Origin: Lachnospiraceae bacterium
GTDB taxonomy: Bacteria > Bacillota > Clostridia > Lachnospirales > Lachnospiraceae
NCBI GenBank assembly: GCA_019424135.1
Contig: JAHYZZ010000004.1
Location: forward strand, 3,128-67,127
Length of the DNA stretch: 64,000 nucleotides
Reading direction: 5' to 3'
Positions 34,603 through 43,420 of the stretch are shown piece by piece. A program made the position numbers and the translations under genes. Below the pieces are notes generated by a model. That model worked only from the letters and a program-made list of their open reading frames with translations, made no database searches and was not told the DNA's origin. Positions within the stretch are counted from its first letter, which is position 1. Each line of letters begins with the position of its first letter.

Positions 34603-35513
34603 CTCAGAAACTCCTTTTTTTGTATCTTTCGCTTTAGATCGTCATATCCCAGCAGATGCATCTCTTCTTCAAATTGAGAGATTTTAGATTCCGCAATCTT
34701 ATCTCCTCCGACAGGCATGTGAATCTCTGTACACATGCGAAGCAGTTCATAAACGCCCTGGATTCCTTCGTCCAGATCCAAAATCACCACTTCATAAGAA
34801 CCTTCTGTCAAAATCTGCCGAAGAAGATTTTCCCAGTCCTTTGCCGGAACTCCTTTCATGTCTTCTGAAACACGAGCTGGCAGCAGATAATCTAATGCTC
34901 CCATATGACTGACCATGGATGTCAGCATCCACCCCAGTTCTCCCCCTTCCATCCTGGAATAGTACAACGCGTCCGCCACTGTACTTCCTTCTATAGGAAA
35001 ATGTCCTCCAGTGCCGCCATATAGTTCCATATTCATATATAAGGTATTTGCAACTGCTGCAGTTTCTTGTCCCAGCCGCAGGGCATAACTAGTTCTTCCG
35101 GTCCGGTGTACGGGTGAATAGATCCCGATTACACGTACCTTCTGATTTTGTTTCTTTAAAAACAACTCCCCTGTTGTCTTAAGCTCCCGTCCGCAGTTTT
35201 GTATCACTTCTGCAAGAAGACTCTCTCCAGACTGATAGCGGTAAAGAAAAAACTCCCCCTCTCCTGTTCTGGTGCGTTTTGATTCTGTCAGCACAAAAAC
35301 ATTTTCGGCACCGATTTTTCTTCTCTCCTGAATGGGAATATCCTCACTGATCAAGAGGATATCCACTGCCCTTTCCTTGGCGACTGCCTCTGCCTGTTTT
35401 ACCGTACTACATACCTGAATCTGAAAGGCAAGTTCCTTTTTCTTCATCAAAAATGCGGCAAGTGCTGCGGCATATCCATCTTCCTTGTCGCAGATTACAA
35501 AGCTGCTGCCCAC
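34599..35513 (-). CDS. TadZ/CpaE-like MinD-family protein with degenerate P-loop
   Basis: 304 residues. The N-terminal ~110 residues form a receiver-like domain (FVICDKEDGYAAALAAFL, CSTVKQAEAVAKERAVDILL). The C-terminal MinD/ParA-like domain begins VRVIGIYSPVHRTGRTSYAL, where the deviant Walker A Lys-rich KGG-GKT is replaced by SPVHRTGRT. VVILDLDEGIQGVYELL occupies the Walker B position. TadZ proteins place the Tad machine at a cell pole and many have weakened ATPase sites. The start is GTG (35511-35513), eight nt after AAGGAGG. It is the first gene of the operon, about 140 nt from the promoter. Confidence 0.8.
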   Translation of the reverse strand: MGSSFVICDKEDGYAAALAAFLMKKKELAFQIQVCSTVKQAEAVAKERAVDILLISEDIPIQERRKIGAENVFVLTESKRTRTGEGEFFLYRYQSGESLLAEVIQNCGRELKTTGELFLKKQNQKVRVIGIYSPVHRTGRTSYALRLGQETAAVANTLYMNMELYGGTGGHFPIEGSTVADALYYSRMEGGELGWMLTSMVSHMGALDYLLPARVSEDMKGVPAKDWENLLRQILTEGSYEVVILDLDEGIQGVYELLRMCTEIHMPVGGDKIAESKISQFEEEMHLLGYDDLKRKIQKKEFLR

Positions 35514-35635
35514 ATAGTATTCCTCCTTCCTATGTACCTTCCTTTTGTGAAACGTTTTGAATGCTTGTTTTGAATGTCTGCCGAAATGGCATAGAATCAT
35601 GAAACTCTCGAATCTATCATCAGAATCAAACAGAT

Positions 35636-35657
35636 ACAAGTTGTACTGTCAACTTGT
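35636..35657. promoter_or_regulatory. Palindromic operator at the start of the Tad operon transcript
   Basis: ACAAGTTG-TACTGT-CAACTTGT: perfect 8-bp inverted repeat with 6-bp spacer. It begins immediately after the -10 of the promoter at 35664-35692, so a bound protein would block initiation or early elongation. Confidence 0.55.
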
Positions 35658-35663
35658 AGGACG

Positions 35664-35692
35664 ATTATACTCCGTGAAGTCTCTCTTGTCCA
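35664..35692 (-). promoter_or_regulatory. Promoter of the Flp/Tad operon
   Basis: On the minus strand, TGGACA (35687-35692), 17 nt, TATAAT (35664-35669). It is the only good promoter seen upstream of tadZ and would serve all ten genes to 27478. Confidence 0.75.
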
Positions 35693-35728
35693 TCCTGTTT
35701 TTAAAAATTGAAGATCTTTGTGCAAATT

Positions 35729-35938
35729 TTATAAGATACCATAAAAACCAATTCCATACAAAAGCGCAACCCCTGGAACGCCAAGGATTCCCGATGTCAA
35801 AATTGTAACCGGATTGATTCCTACCTGAACTGAGACATCCTGAGAAGACAGAAATTCGTTTACAAAGAAAATTAATGCTATCCCTAAAACCATTCGTACA
35901 AAAAAGTTTACCACTATACGCACACCTTTTTCCGTCAC
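35729..35938 (-). CDS. bofA: BofA-family pro-sigma-K processing inhibitor
   Basis: 69 residues with two hydrophobic segments (VVNFFVRMVLGIALIFFV and GVPGVALLYGIGFYGIL) and the BofA core VGINPVTILTSGILGVPG. In Bacillus, BofA holds the SpoIVFB protease in check in the mother cell. Start GTG at 35936-35938 after GAGGAGGAAGTATTT. It is divergent from the yaaL-like gene, which is a bofA neighbour in Bacillus. Confidence 0.88.
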   Translation of the reverse strand: MTEKGVRIVVNFFVRMVLGIALIFFVNEFLSSQDVSVQVGINPVTILTSGILGVPGVALLYGIGFYGIL

Positions 35939-36057
35939 AAATACTTCCTCCTCTTCATCTTTATTCCATATATATCCCGAATTCTGGTATTTTATTCCGG
36001 AATCCTGACATACTATTGCTTAAACAAGAGTTTCGTTTCTATATCGGAGGTGAAATC

Positions 36058-36306
36058 ATGCAGCTATTTACCCGTGGCCGGACAGCAGACGAAGATATAT
36101 ACCGCCGCCTTGCCTTTGATCCGGCCAAAAACAGTCTGATGGAAGAAATTGCTCAGGCGAAGCAGGAAATGGATGATGCTTACAACCATTTTCAAAACGT
36201 ATCCGATCCCGATCTGATCGATTCTTGCATTTACAAAGGGAACGCGGCCTGGAAACGTTATCAGTTCCTTTTACGCCAGGCAAAAACAATGCAATTTGGG
36301 ACGTAG
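36058..36306 (+). CDS. DUF2508/YaaL-like small protein
   Basis: 82 residues, helical and soluble: SLMEEIAQAKQEMDDAYNHF, NVSDPDLIDSCIYKGNAAWK, RYQFLLRQAK. This is the YaaL/DUF2508 pattern; the gene is usually next to bofA and recR. ATG follows CGGAGGTGAAATC; the longer frame upstream is non-coding. The last five codons and the stop lie in the left arm of a 21-bp perfect inverted repeat that also acts as 3' structure. Function unknown. Confidence 0.88.
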   Translation: MQLFTRGRTADEDIYRRLAFDPAKNSLMEEIAQAKQEMDDAYNHFQNVSDPDLIDSCIYKGNAAWKRYQFLLRQAKTMQFGT

Positions 36307-36340
36307 ACTTTTTACAAAGGTCTACGTCCCAAATTGCATT
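36288..36340. terminator. 21-bp perfect hairpin between convergent genes (likely bidirectional terminator)
   Basis: Arms 36288-36308 and 36320-36340 are exact complements with an 11-nt loop. The left arm includes the final codons of the yaaL-like gene. Only short T-runs follow on either strand (TTTT), so termination is plausible but not textbook. It also closes the dCMP-deaminase operon from the other side. Confidence 0.6.
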
Positions 36341-36361
36341 TTACCCTGTACCCAAATGAAC

Positions 36362-36850
36362 TTATAGCCGGATTGTGATCTCTCTGTCGGTCCGGTGATA
36401 TTGATGATAATTCACGCCGGCAGCGTCAAACATCCGCATAGATGCCTGTACAGATGGAGTATTTTCATATTTATTGCAGTCATAAATAACTTCTTTGATT
36501 CCGCTTTGAATAATCGCTTTTGCACACTCATTACATGGAAAGAGAGATACATAGAGCTTTGCTCCTTCCAGACTACCGCCCCGGTAGTTTAAAATAGCAT
36601 TGAGCTCGCTGTGGACAGTATATACATATTTTGTCTCCAACGGATCTTCCCCTTCTCTAACCCATGGGAATTCATCATCTGAGCAGCCTACCGGAAGGCC
36701 ATTATAACCCATGGACAAAATCTTATTATCCTGGCTTACAATACAGCATCCCACCTGTGTATTAGGATCTTTGGAACGCATCCCAGACAGGATGGCCACT
36801 CCCATAAAATACTCATCCCAGCTGATATAATCTTTTCTTTTTGTCCCCAT
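36362..36850 (-). CDS. dCMP deaminase-family zinc enzyme (ComEB-like)
   Basis: 162 residues, cytidine/deoxycytidylate deaminase fold. SWDEYFMGVAILSGMRSKDP and NTQVGCCIVSQDNKILSMGYNG precede the zinc site YTVHSELNAILNY (His-x-Glu) and the PCNEC motif (SLFPCNECAKAIIQSG). It deaminates dCMP to dUMP for dTTP synthesis, or acts as a late-competence-type homologue. The start at 36850 follows GGGAAGGGAAGAAGC. It lies 25 bp after upp, forming a pyrimidine pair at the end of the operon. Confidence 0.9.
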   Translation of the reverse strand: MGTKRKDYISWDEYFMGVAILSGMRSKDPNTQVGCCIVSQDNKILSMGYNGLPVGCSDDEFPWVREGEDPLETKYVYTVHSELNAILNYRGGSLEGAKLYVSLFPCNECAKAIIQSGIKEVIYDCNKYENTPSVQASMRMFDAAGVNYHQYHRTDREITIRL

Positions 36851-36875
36851 GCTTCTTCCCTTCCCTTTCTCTGAT

Positions 36876-37505
36876 CTATTTTGTCCCGAAGATACGATCC
36901 CCAGCGTCTCCAAGTCCCGGCACAATATACTTATGTTCATTAAGACGCTCATCCAATGCCCCGATATACAAGTCTACGTCAGGATGCTCTTTCTGCATCC
37001 GTTCCACTCCTTCTGGCGCTGCAATAATACACATCACACGCATATGTCGGACGCCTTTTTCTTTCAGCATCTGGACTGCTGCCGAAAGAGAACCTCCGGT
37101 AGCCAGCATCGGATCAACCACAAATACTTCTCTGTCTTCACAGTCTGCCGGAAGCTTACAAAAATATTCCACCGGCTGGAAAGTATCCGGATCCCGATAC
37201 AGTCCAATATGCCCTACCTTCGCCGCCGGTATCAGGCTTAAAATGCCGTCCACCATGCCAAGTCCTGCCCGAAGTACCGGCACTACCGCCATCTTTTTTC
37301 CACTCAATTCCTTTCCAACCATCTCACAGATTGGAGTCTTGATCTTCACATCCTGAAGCTTCAGGTCCCTGGTTGCTTCATAGCACATCAGCGCGGCGAT
37401 CTCACTGACAATCTCCCGAAATTCTTTGGATCCTGTCTCCTCCCTTCGGATATAAGTAATCTTGTGCTGGATCAACGGATGATCCATAATCTGTATCTTT
37501 GACAT
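36876..37505 (-). CDS. upp: Uracil phosphoribosyltransferase
   Basis: 209 residues, normal Upp length. [20 protein letters not shown] at the N-terminus, [19 protein letters not shown], the PRPP loop [18 protein letters not shown] and the C-terminal [13 protein letters not shown] uracil-binding end. It salvages uracil to UMP. It starts 10 bp upstream-to-downstream from ywlC in the same operon. Confidence 0.97.
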   Translation of the reverse strand: MSKIQIMDHPLIQHKITYIRREETGSKEFREIVSEIAALMCYEATRDLKLQDVKIKTPICEMVGKELSGKKMAVVPVLRAGLGMVDGILSLIPAAKVGHIGLYRDPDTFQPVEYFCKLPADCEDREVFVVDPMLATGGSLSAAVQMLKEKGVRHMRVMCIIAAPEGVERMQKEHPDVDLYIGALDERLNEHKYIVPGLGDAGDRIFGTK

Positions 37506-37515
37506 CGTCTCCTCC

Positions 37516-38574
37516 TTATACGTTTACCACATGGTGTCCTGCCGCCTTCAAAAGCCTGTTCATGACGGCGCTTCCAATCCCGTCTGTGTCAAAAGACTCA
37601 CTGTAAATCTCGTCTACTCCGTCTGCATCAAACTCTCTTAAGATTCCGTACAGGCGGCTGGCAATCGTCCCCTCATCTTCCCGGGTTCCTGCCACCTTAA
37701 CGTCACCTTCCGGGTAATGCTGTCTGGTTTCCTCTGTTGCTATGATCCCGATCTTCTTTCCTTCTTTTCGTCCTTCGAAAGCTTTCTTTCCGATCCAGGC
37801 AGTCACCTGCTCCATCTTTCCTTCCACGATGACAAGACTCGCCCTTGGTGCATAATGACGATACTTCATCCCCGGCGCTTTCGGCTTTATCTTACTGTCC
37901 GCATCCAACAACGTCTGGTCTACTGCCACTTCCCCGATCAGATCCTTAAGCATTTCTCTTGTCACTGCACCGGGGCGCAGAATCATAGGCGGCGTCACTG
38001 TCATATCAAGGATCGTGGATTCCACACCGATCTCAACCGGACCTCCGTCCACAATCATTTCGATACGTCCGCTCAGATCCTCTGCCACATGTTTTGCAGT
38101 CGTAGGACTTGGCCGCCCGGATGTGTTGGCGCTCGGTGCGGCGATATAGCCTCCCCCAGCATCGATCACCGCTCTTGCCACCGGATGACTTGGCATCCGT
38201 ACCGCTACCGTCTCAAGCCCTCCGGTCGTGCCATACGGAACGATCTCTGACTTATTGAAAATCATGGTAAGCGGTCCGGGCCAGTATGCCTCTGCCACCT
38301 TTTTCGCCGCTTTTGGGATTTCTCTTACAATCTGTTCCAACGCTTTCATATTCGTAATATGGACAATCAAAGGATTGTCAGACGGGCGTCCTTTCGCTGC
38401 ATATATCTTCTTTGCCGCCTCCTCATTCAGCGCATCCGCCCCCAGTCCATAAACCGTTTCCGTCGGAAAGGCAACTAGTCCTCCCCCTTTTAAAATTTCT
38501 CCCGCCTGCTGTACCGTCTGTTCATCTATGTAGTTTTCATTCACTTTTTTTATCCTTGTTTCCATGCCTTTCAT
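37516..38574 (-). CDS. L-threonylcarbamoyladenylate synthase (Sua5/YwlC)
   Basis: 352 residues: a TsaC/YrdC domain ([58 protein letters not shown]) followed by the Sua5 C-domain ([20 protein letters not shown]). It makes TC-AMP for t6A37 modification of ANN-decoding tRNAs with TsaBDE. The start is ambiguous: ATG at 38574 or three codons later at 38565; neither has a good ribosome site, so coupling to cwlD, 11 bp upstream, is likely. Confidence 0.95.
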   Translation of the reverse strand: MKGMETRIKKVNENYIDEQTVQQAGEILKGGGLVAFPTETVYGLGADALNEEAAKKIYAAKGRPSDNPLIVHITNMKALEQIVREIPKAAKKVAEAYWPGPLTMIFNKSEIVPYGTTGGLETVAVRMPSHPVARAVIDAGGGYIAAPSANTSGRPSPTTAKHVAEDLSGRIEMIVDGGPVEIGVESTILDMTVTPPMILRPGAVTREMLKDLIGEVAVDQTLLDADSKIKPKAPGMKYRHYAPRASLVIVEGKMEQVTAWIGKKAFEGRKEGKKIGIIATEETRQHYPEGDVKVAGTREDEGTIASRLYGILREFDADGVDEIYSESFDTDGIGSAVMNRLLKAAGHHVVNV

Positions 38575-38585
38575 TATACTACACT

Positions 38586-39266
38586 CTAATCACCCATACA
38601 AGCCAGGATTCCTCCTGCAATGGCTGCAGCAAGCCTCCGCTGATAGTCTTCCTCCGTCAGAATCGCCACCTCATCCGGACAGCTTAAAAATCCGCATTCA
38701 ACAATCAGCGTGGGAACCTGTGTATTTTTCAGCAGATAATAATCGTCATTCGCTTTGGACTTTCTGACCTTTGTTTCTTCTAAGCTCTCAAATTCCCTCT
38801 CCATCTGAAGAGCCATCTGTTCCCCCTCCAGAGATCCGGTATAGTAGAATACCTGGATTCCTCTTACTGTTGGATCCAGGTAGCTGTTCTGATGGATGCT
38901 GACTGCCAGATCTGGAGCTTCCTTATTGATCAGTTTCACCCTGGCCTTCATGTCCGCCAGCTTCCTGCCTCCCTCTTCTCCCGGATCCAGTTCCTTGTCC
39001 TGCGTCCTTGTGAAAATCACCTGAACACCTAGTTTTTCCAACTCTTCCCCAACTTTCTGGGCAATATTAAGATTCAGATCCTTTTCCAGGACTTCGCCGA
39101 TTCCAACCTTTCCCGGATCTTTTCCCCCGTGTCCCGGATCAAGAACCACCTTCCTTTTCCCTTCCACTGTTCCATCTGCAGATGTCTGTCTGGACACCTC
39201 CTGACCTGCCAGAACCATAGCCGCAAGGAACGCCAGCATCACCGCCAATTTCAAAAATTTTTTCAA
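38586..39266 (-). CDS. cwlD: N-acetylmuramoyl-L-alanine amidase, CwlD-like
   Basis: 226 residues. An N-terminal signal/anchor (KKFLKLAVMLAFLAAMVLAG), then the Amidase_3 fold with zinc ligands in VVLDPGHGGKDPG, the second His in SIHQNSYLDP and catalytic Glu in LIVECGFLSCPDE. Single-domain CwlD works with PdaA to form muramic-lactam in spore cortex. The start is TTG at 39266, seven nt after AGGAGG; upstream ATGs overlap the ribosome site. It precedes ywlC by 11 bp and follows the GH18 gene. Confidence 0.85.
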   Translation of the reverse strand: MKKFLKLAVMLAFLAAMVLAGQEVSRQTSADGTVEGKRKVVLDPGHGGKDPGKVGIGEVLEKDLNLNIAQKVGEELEKLGVQVIFTRTQDKELDPGEEGGRKLADMKARVKLINKEAPDLAVSIHQNSYLDPTVRGIQVFYYTGSLEGEQMALQMEREFESLEETKVRKSKANDDYYLLKNTQVPTLIVECGFLSCPDEVAILTEEDYQRRLAAAIAGGILACMGD

Positions 39267-39326
39267 AAAAATACCTCCTGTCATCATTCTTGTATTTATT
39301 ATATGACAACAGGAGGTATTCTATAT

Positions 39327-41264
39327 TTAATTTACATACTGTTGGATCAGTGTCCAAATATCCGGATTTTCCTGCCCCAGCGCCCACGCAGCTGTACCTG
39401 CAAGCCCCTTATCCTTCATGAGCTTTAGTTTTGGTTCAATAGACTGTTCATCCTCCAGCCAGATCTCATAGGTGACTCCGTTCACTTCCCAGGTTGCATA
39501 ATTCTGCTGCGCATCCTTATCCCAGGTTGTAGACACTCCGGCCTGAGCCACGGTATTTGCAGCGGCAGTCATACCAAGGGCTTCACTGGTCACATTGGTC
39601 GTATATTCTGCCGCATCCGTTCCGGCGGCCGCTGCGATTTCCTCTTCTGTCTTCGGCGTCTCCTGCCAAAGTCTGGTAAAGAACGGAATTCCACTGATCA
39701 CCTTCTCTGCCGGCACTTCCTTAAGCGTTGCCTCAATCCCATCCTTTACATAATTGTAGGAGGATACCGGCCCCGCCTCCGGCGAGCCTGCATAATGCTC
39801 ATCATAGCCCATGATCACTACATAATCTGCCACGATTCCCTGCTCTTTACGGTCATACTGCGTATTAAACGACATTGGAACATAATTATCTACAGACAGA
39901 ACCAGCCCGTTCTGCCGACATCTTACGGACAATTCCCGGACAAACTGAATAAAGTGTTCTCCGCAATCTTCAGATATTCTCTCGAAATCAACATTGATCC
40001 CATCGATGCCTACCTTAAGCGCTTCGGATATCAGCTGATTGATCAGCTTCTCTCTTTTAGAAGTATGGCTCAGCACCTCATAAGATTCCTCATTGGAGTC
40101 AATTCCCCCGTCAAAATCCCGGACAGCCGCCCACACTTCTATGTTGGACTGATGTGCATAATTCACATATTCCGCAGACGCGATGGATGTAAGATTTCCT
40201 TCCGTGTCTGCCACATGGAACCAAGTTGGCGCAATCGTTGTCAGTCCTTTTGTCTGCGCAATCATTTCCAGCACACCAGAATTAGCGTCGCTGTTGGTCA
40301 CGTTGTGCCATGCCATATTAATCGTATAATCCTTGGAAATATTGGTAAATTCCTGCTCTTCGAAGTCTCTGGATATCGTTTTTGTCTCTTCCTTACGGAG
40401 TGCGCTTTTTTTCACATAGCCGATAAATCCGTCTTCGGTGCGGACTTTCTTCCAATTCTCTTCGTTCTCTATGACCGTCACTTCATCTCCCTTGCTGATT
40501 TGCGTCAGGATTGGACTTTTGACCCCGCCCTGATAACGAACCTGTGTGTCTTTGCGTACTTCGGCAACCGTCGTCTTGCCCCAGTCTGTCACGATCATCA
40601 CACGGCTTGGATCATCATACACTTCATAATCAATATTGGTATACTGCTGGATAAAATCCAGGGCAATATATGCTGTGCTTCCTTCTGTTCTCAAAATGAC
40701 ATAGTCTTCGCTTTTTCTTTCGTTGGACACAGAGTAGTCCTGGCTTCCGACTTCCACCGACACCATATCTGTCGGCAAAGTATACAACAAAACATTTTCA
40801 TTGGGATCCCAGTAAAACCTGCTGTTAATATAGTCTCTGACCGTCTCATACTGTATATACGCTTTACCATCCAAAATCATGCCCTGTGGTTCGACCACCT
40901 GATCATCCACGGTGATCGCAAGCTGCCCTTCCTTCTCTATCCCAAAATACGCATTCCTGTCATATTCTTCATCGGAAGGACTATAACGTTTCCACAAAAA
41001 TGCACCGACAACTGCGGCAATCACTAATATTATCAAAAGGGCGATCTTGATCCCCAGATTCCTTTTTCTTCTACGTTTTGACTGTGGCTTTCTCACCGGA
41101 CGCCTTATCTGCGGCTGTCTGTTTTCCGGACGCCTCTGACCTGGCCTTTTGCCCCCTGTCCTGTTTGTGGTCCTGTTTGCAGCACTGCGCTGCCTGATAT
41201 TCCTGCGGCCCGCGCTGTCCGTACGGGACGAACTCGTGCGGCTTTTTCTTTCTATTTCTTCCAT
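39327..41264 (-). CDS. Membrane-anchored GH18 glycosidase with copper-amine-oxidase-like and SH3 domains
   Basis: 645 residues. An Arg-rich cytoplasmic start (~75 residues) and one membrane helix (IKIALLIILVIAAVVGAFLW) come first. A copper-amine-oxidase-N-like domain (VVEPQGMILDGKAYIQYETV) and an SH3b domain (TVIENEENWKKVRTEDGFIG) follow. The rest is a GH18 barrel with the catalytic motif DGINVDFERIS near residue 420-430, matching the DGxxxDxE pattern of spore-lytic SleL/YaaH-type N-acetylglucosaminidases. The start at 41264 follows TAGGAGG. Position ahead of cwlD suggests cortex or peptidoglycan remodelling. A 410-codon antisense frame opposite it has no supporting signals. Confidence 0.88.
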   Translation of the reverse strand: MEEIERKSRTSSSRTDSAGRRNIRQRSAANRTTNRTGGKRPGQRRPENRQPQIRRPVRKPQSKRRRKRNLGIKIALLIILVIAAVVGAFLWKRYSPSDEEYDRNAYFGIEKEGQLAITVDDQVVEPQGMILDGKAYIQYETVRDYINSRFYWDPNENVLLYTLPTDMVSVEVGSQDYSVSNERKSEDYVILRTEGSTAYIALDFIQQYTNIDYEVYDDPSRVMIVTDWGKTTVAEVRKDTQVRYQGGVKSPILTQISKGDEVTVIENEENWKKVRTEDGFIGYVKKSALRKEETKTISRDFEEQEFTNISKDYTINMAWHNVTNSDANSGVLEMIAQTKGLTTIAPTWFHVADTEGNLTSIASAEYVNYAHQSNIEVWAAVRDFDGGIDSNEESYEVLSHTSKREKLINQLISEALKVGIDGINVDFERISEDCGEHFIQFVRELSVRCRQNGLVLSVDNYVPMSFNTQYDRKEQGIVADYVVIMGYDEHYAGSPEAGPVSSYNYVKDGIEATLKEVPAEKVISGIPFFTRLWQETPKTEEEIAAAAGTDAAEYTTNVTSEALGMTAAANTVAQAGVSTTWDKDAQQNYATWEVNGVTYEIWLEDEQSIEPKLKLMKDKGLAGTAAWALGQENPDIWTLIQQYVN

Positions 41265-41361
41265 GCTGCACCTCCTACTAGACCTTATTATAGCAAAAGC
41301 TCCGACACACGTCATTAATTATTTCGACATTTTTTTGACCAGCTTACGGTCTGCAGGGTAT

Positions 41362-41574
41362 TTACAATTCTACTTTATCGAACCACAACGCTTTGATATT
41401 GCCTTCTTCATCCAGTTCATAGTCTCTCATATAGACCATATCCTCACACATGAGATGAGCCTGTACAATCTGCATAGGGCTGGCGGGAATCCCGTTAATC
41501 CCAAGATCGATTTTCTGCTTCTCGTACTTAGTCAACTCCATGAACAAATCACGAAATTCTTCCTTTTGCTGCAT
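41362..41574 (-). CDS. Small uncharacterised protein
   Basis: 70 residues: QQKEEFRDLFMELTKYEKQK, then LGINGIPASPMQIVQAHLMC and DYELDEEGNIKALWFDKVEL. Helical N-half, beta C-half, no membrane segment. No named family is recognised, but codon use and a GAGG ribosome site before the ATG at 41574 look real. It lies upstream of the GH18 gene in the same direction with a gap near 100 bp. Confidence 0.6.
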   Translation of the reverse strand: MQQKEEFRDLFMELTKYEKQKIDLGINGIPASPMQIVQAHLMCEDMVYMRDYELDEEGNIKALWFDKVEL

Positions 41575-41953
41575 CGTCACATCCTCTTTTAATGCCGAAA
41601 TGATAACTACGGCCGCAACTGCATATAATATTACCAGAAAAAGGCAGTGAGTGATACATGCCCTTATATGCTACGGCTAAATCATACTAAGAAGACAGCC
41701 TTCAGCATTATCTCTTTCTTCTTTTCTCGTTAAATATTGTGATATTTTGCCTGAATTGGCAGTTTCTGACTGATTACTGATAGATTCGGAAATTTACATT
41801 GAGAAATGAAATTAAATGATTAAAATTCTCCCTCCTTTGTTCTAAGAACGTAGTTATCAGGGAAAACTATCTTCTAGTATCGTTTATTATATCCGATAGT
41901 CTTTCCTTTCGCAAGTGCTTTTTGAATTTCTATTCATTTTATATATATTTTAT
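41575..41953. other. Gene-less stretch between divergent genes
   Basis: About 380 bp, AT-rich. It must carry the promoter of the small minus-strand gene. No tRNA, riboswitch fold, repeat or open frame with a ribosome site was seen. Confidence 0.5.
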
Positions 41954-41982
41954 TTAACATCTTTTCGCTGCTGTGCTATACT
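41954..41982 (+). promoter_or_regulatory. Promoter of mecA
   Basis: TTAACA (41954-41959), 17 nt, TATACT (41977-41982), about 20 nt ahead of the start codon. Confidence 0.7.
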
Positions 41983-42004
41983 AAACTAGAAGGAAGTGAT
42001 GAAT

Positions 42005-42739
42005 ATGAAGATTGAAAAATTAAGCGACAACCAGATCCGCTGCACTCTTACACGTGCCGATCTAGCTGCACGCCAGCTTCATTTAAGCGAACTGGCATAC
42101 GGAACCGAAAAAGCTAAGTCACTTTTCCGCGATATGATGCAACAGGCAGCCTTCGAATTTGGATTTGAGGCAGACGATATTCCGCTGATGATCGAGGCTA
42201 TCCCTTCTTCTGCAGATTCGATTGTGCTGATAATTACTAAAGTCGAGGATCCAGAGGAACTCGACACTCGTTTTTCAAAGTTTGCGCCGTCATCCGGTGG
42301 AGAGACAGATTTCCAAAAGAATCCGCCAGGCAAACTTGAGGGGGCAGACGCTTTAATCGACCTTCTTGACAAGGTCAAGGAAAAAATGACTCCTCAGGAT
42401 AACGAGTCTTCATCTGATGAAAAGTCGACTGCTTCTGGAAGACCGGCTCTTCGCCTGTTTTCTTTCTCTACGCTTGACAACGTGCAGAAGGCTGCCGGAC
42501 TTTTAAGCAATATGTACTCAGGTTCCAACACATTATACAAGGATGAGGGCGAAAATGTCTATATCCTTGCCCTGTCACAGTCCGGACATACGGATCTAGA
42601 CTTCAACCGTATCTGTAATATGTTATCAGAGTACGGATCACTGGAGAAAACTTCCGGTGCTGCACTGGCATTTCTGGAAGAGCACTGCAAAACCATTCTC
42701 GCTGCAGATGCAGTCCGGACGCTGGCTTCCATTTCATAA
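42005..42739 (+). CDS. mecA: Adaptor protein MecA
   Basis: 244 residues. The N-domain MKIEKLSDNQIRCTLTRADL binds substrates. An acidic Ser-rich linker (residues ~95-145) leads to a C-domain (LFSFSTLDNVQKAAGLLSN, LYKDEGENVYILALSQS, YGSLEKTSGAALAFLEEHCK) that docks on ClpC. MecA feeds regulators such as ComK to ClpCP in Bacillus. ATG at 42005 is eight nt after AAGGAAG and gives the typical MKIE start; GTG at 41996 and ATG at 41999 are rejected. Confidence 0.93.
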   Translation: MKIEKLSDNQIRCTLTRADLAARQLHLSELAYGTEKAKSLFRDMMQQAAFEFGFEADDIPLMIEAIPSSADSIVLIITKVEDPEELDTRFSKFAPSSGGETDFQKNPPGKLEGADALIDLLDKVKEKMTPQDNESSSDEKSTASGRPALRLFSFSTLDNVQKAAGLLSNMYSGSNTLYKDEGENVYILALSQSGHTDLDFNRICNMLSEYGSLEKTSGAALAFLEEHCKTILAADAVRTLASIS

Positions 42740-42750
42740 GAATATGTATT

Positions 42751-42790
42751 AAAAAAGACCTCAGACAGTTATTTGTCTGAGGTCTTTTCA
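42751..42790 (+). terminator. Bidirectional terminator of mecA and the DUF1858 gene
   Basis: Perfect 15-bp stem (42753-42767 with 42774-42788, 6-nt loop) whose ends are A-run on one side and T-run on the other, so it works in both directions between convergent genes. Confidence 0.9.
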
Positions 42791-42793
42791 TGC

Positions 42794-43021
42794 TTAAGCC
42801 TCTACACCATGTGCCGTCAGTGTCGCATTTAACTTTGCGATCAAAAGATCCGGGTCAATCCCGTGTCCGATTGCACCCTGCTCAATGGTCTCCATCTGAG
42901 AATGGGGGCAGCCGATGCATCCCATGCCGGCCTCCATCAGATCATCCACGATCTTTGGGCATGTATTATAATACTTTGTAAGCAGTTCACCAAAGGTCAT
43001 ATCTTTTGTTACCTGTGCCAT
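42794..43021 (-). CDS. DUF1858 domain-containing protein
   Basis: 75 residues: VTKDMTFGELLTKYYNTCPK, then MEAGMGCIGCPHSQMETIEQ and DPDLLIAKLNATL. The CIGC pair followed by SQMETIEQGA is the DUF1858 signature, a small domain often near hybrid-cluster proteins and thought to bind a metal or Fe-S centre. Start at 43021, seven nt after AAAGGAGG. A single-gene unit. Confidence 0.9.
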   Translation of the reverse strand: MAQVTKDMTFGELLTKYYNTCPKIVDDLMEAGMGCIGCPHSQMETIEQGAIGHGIDPDLLIAKLNATLTAHGVEA

Positions 43022-43231
43022 CATGACACCTCCTTTTCATTTCAGTGTTTTCATTATAATCTCTTTTAGTCATTGTGTAAACATTTTATTTAAATCAATC
43101 TTGTAATTTGATTTCTCAAAAGTCAATAACTATTTCGTTTTTTTTCGACAAAATCACATTTTTATCATATCTACACAAAACGTTCGTTCTTTTATTTATC
43201 CCGAATAATCCACCGTTTTTTACTCTTTTAA

Positions 43232-43302
43232 TGTGGATAATGTGGATAATTTTTTCAAAACATCGATTTTTCCACCTTTTTTTGGCATTTCGATGTGGAT
43301 AA
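43232..43302 (-). promoter_or_regulatory. Cluster of three perfect DnaA boxes
   Basis: TTATCCACA on the minus strand at 43232-43240, 43241-43249 (exactly abutting) and 43294-43302, inside the ~400-bp gene-less AT-rich stretch 43022-43420. Next to it, 43330-43380, lies a run of degenerate TTTTGTACATT-type repeats. There is no dnaA/dnaN gene near, so an accessory DnaA-binding site is more likely than the chromosomal origin. Confidence 0.6.
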
Positions 43303-43420
43303 CTTGGAAAACTCCAATTCCCAGTTTTTTACAATTTTTTACATTTTTGTACATTTTGTACATTTCTTCACATTTCTGATTTTACATGGACTTTAACAAA
43401 ATGTTCTTCTCCATTTACAT

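Noticed and set aside
39795..41027. 410-codon plus-strand open frame opposite the GH18 gene
   Set aside because: No ribosome site or promoter, composition typical of antisense reading, and the opposite strand encodes a clear multi-domain protein.
43022..43420. Chromosomal replication origin
   Set aside because: DnaA boxes are present, but no dnaA, dnaN, recF or rpmH is near, so calling oriC is not supported.
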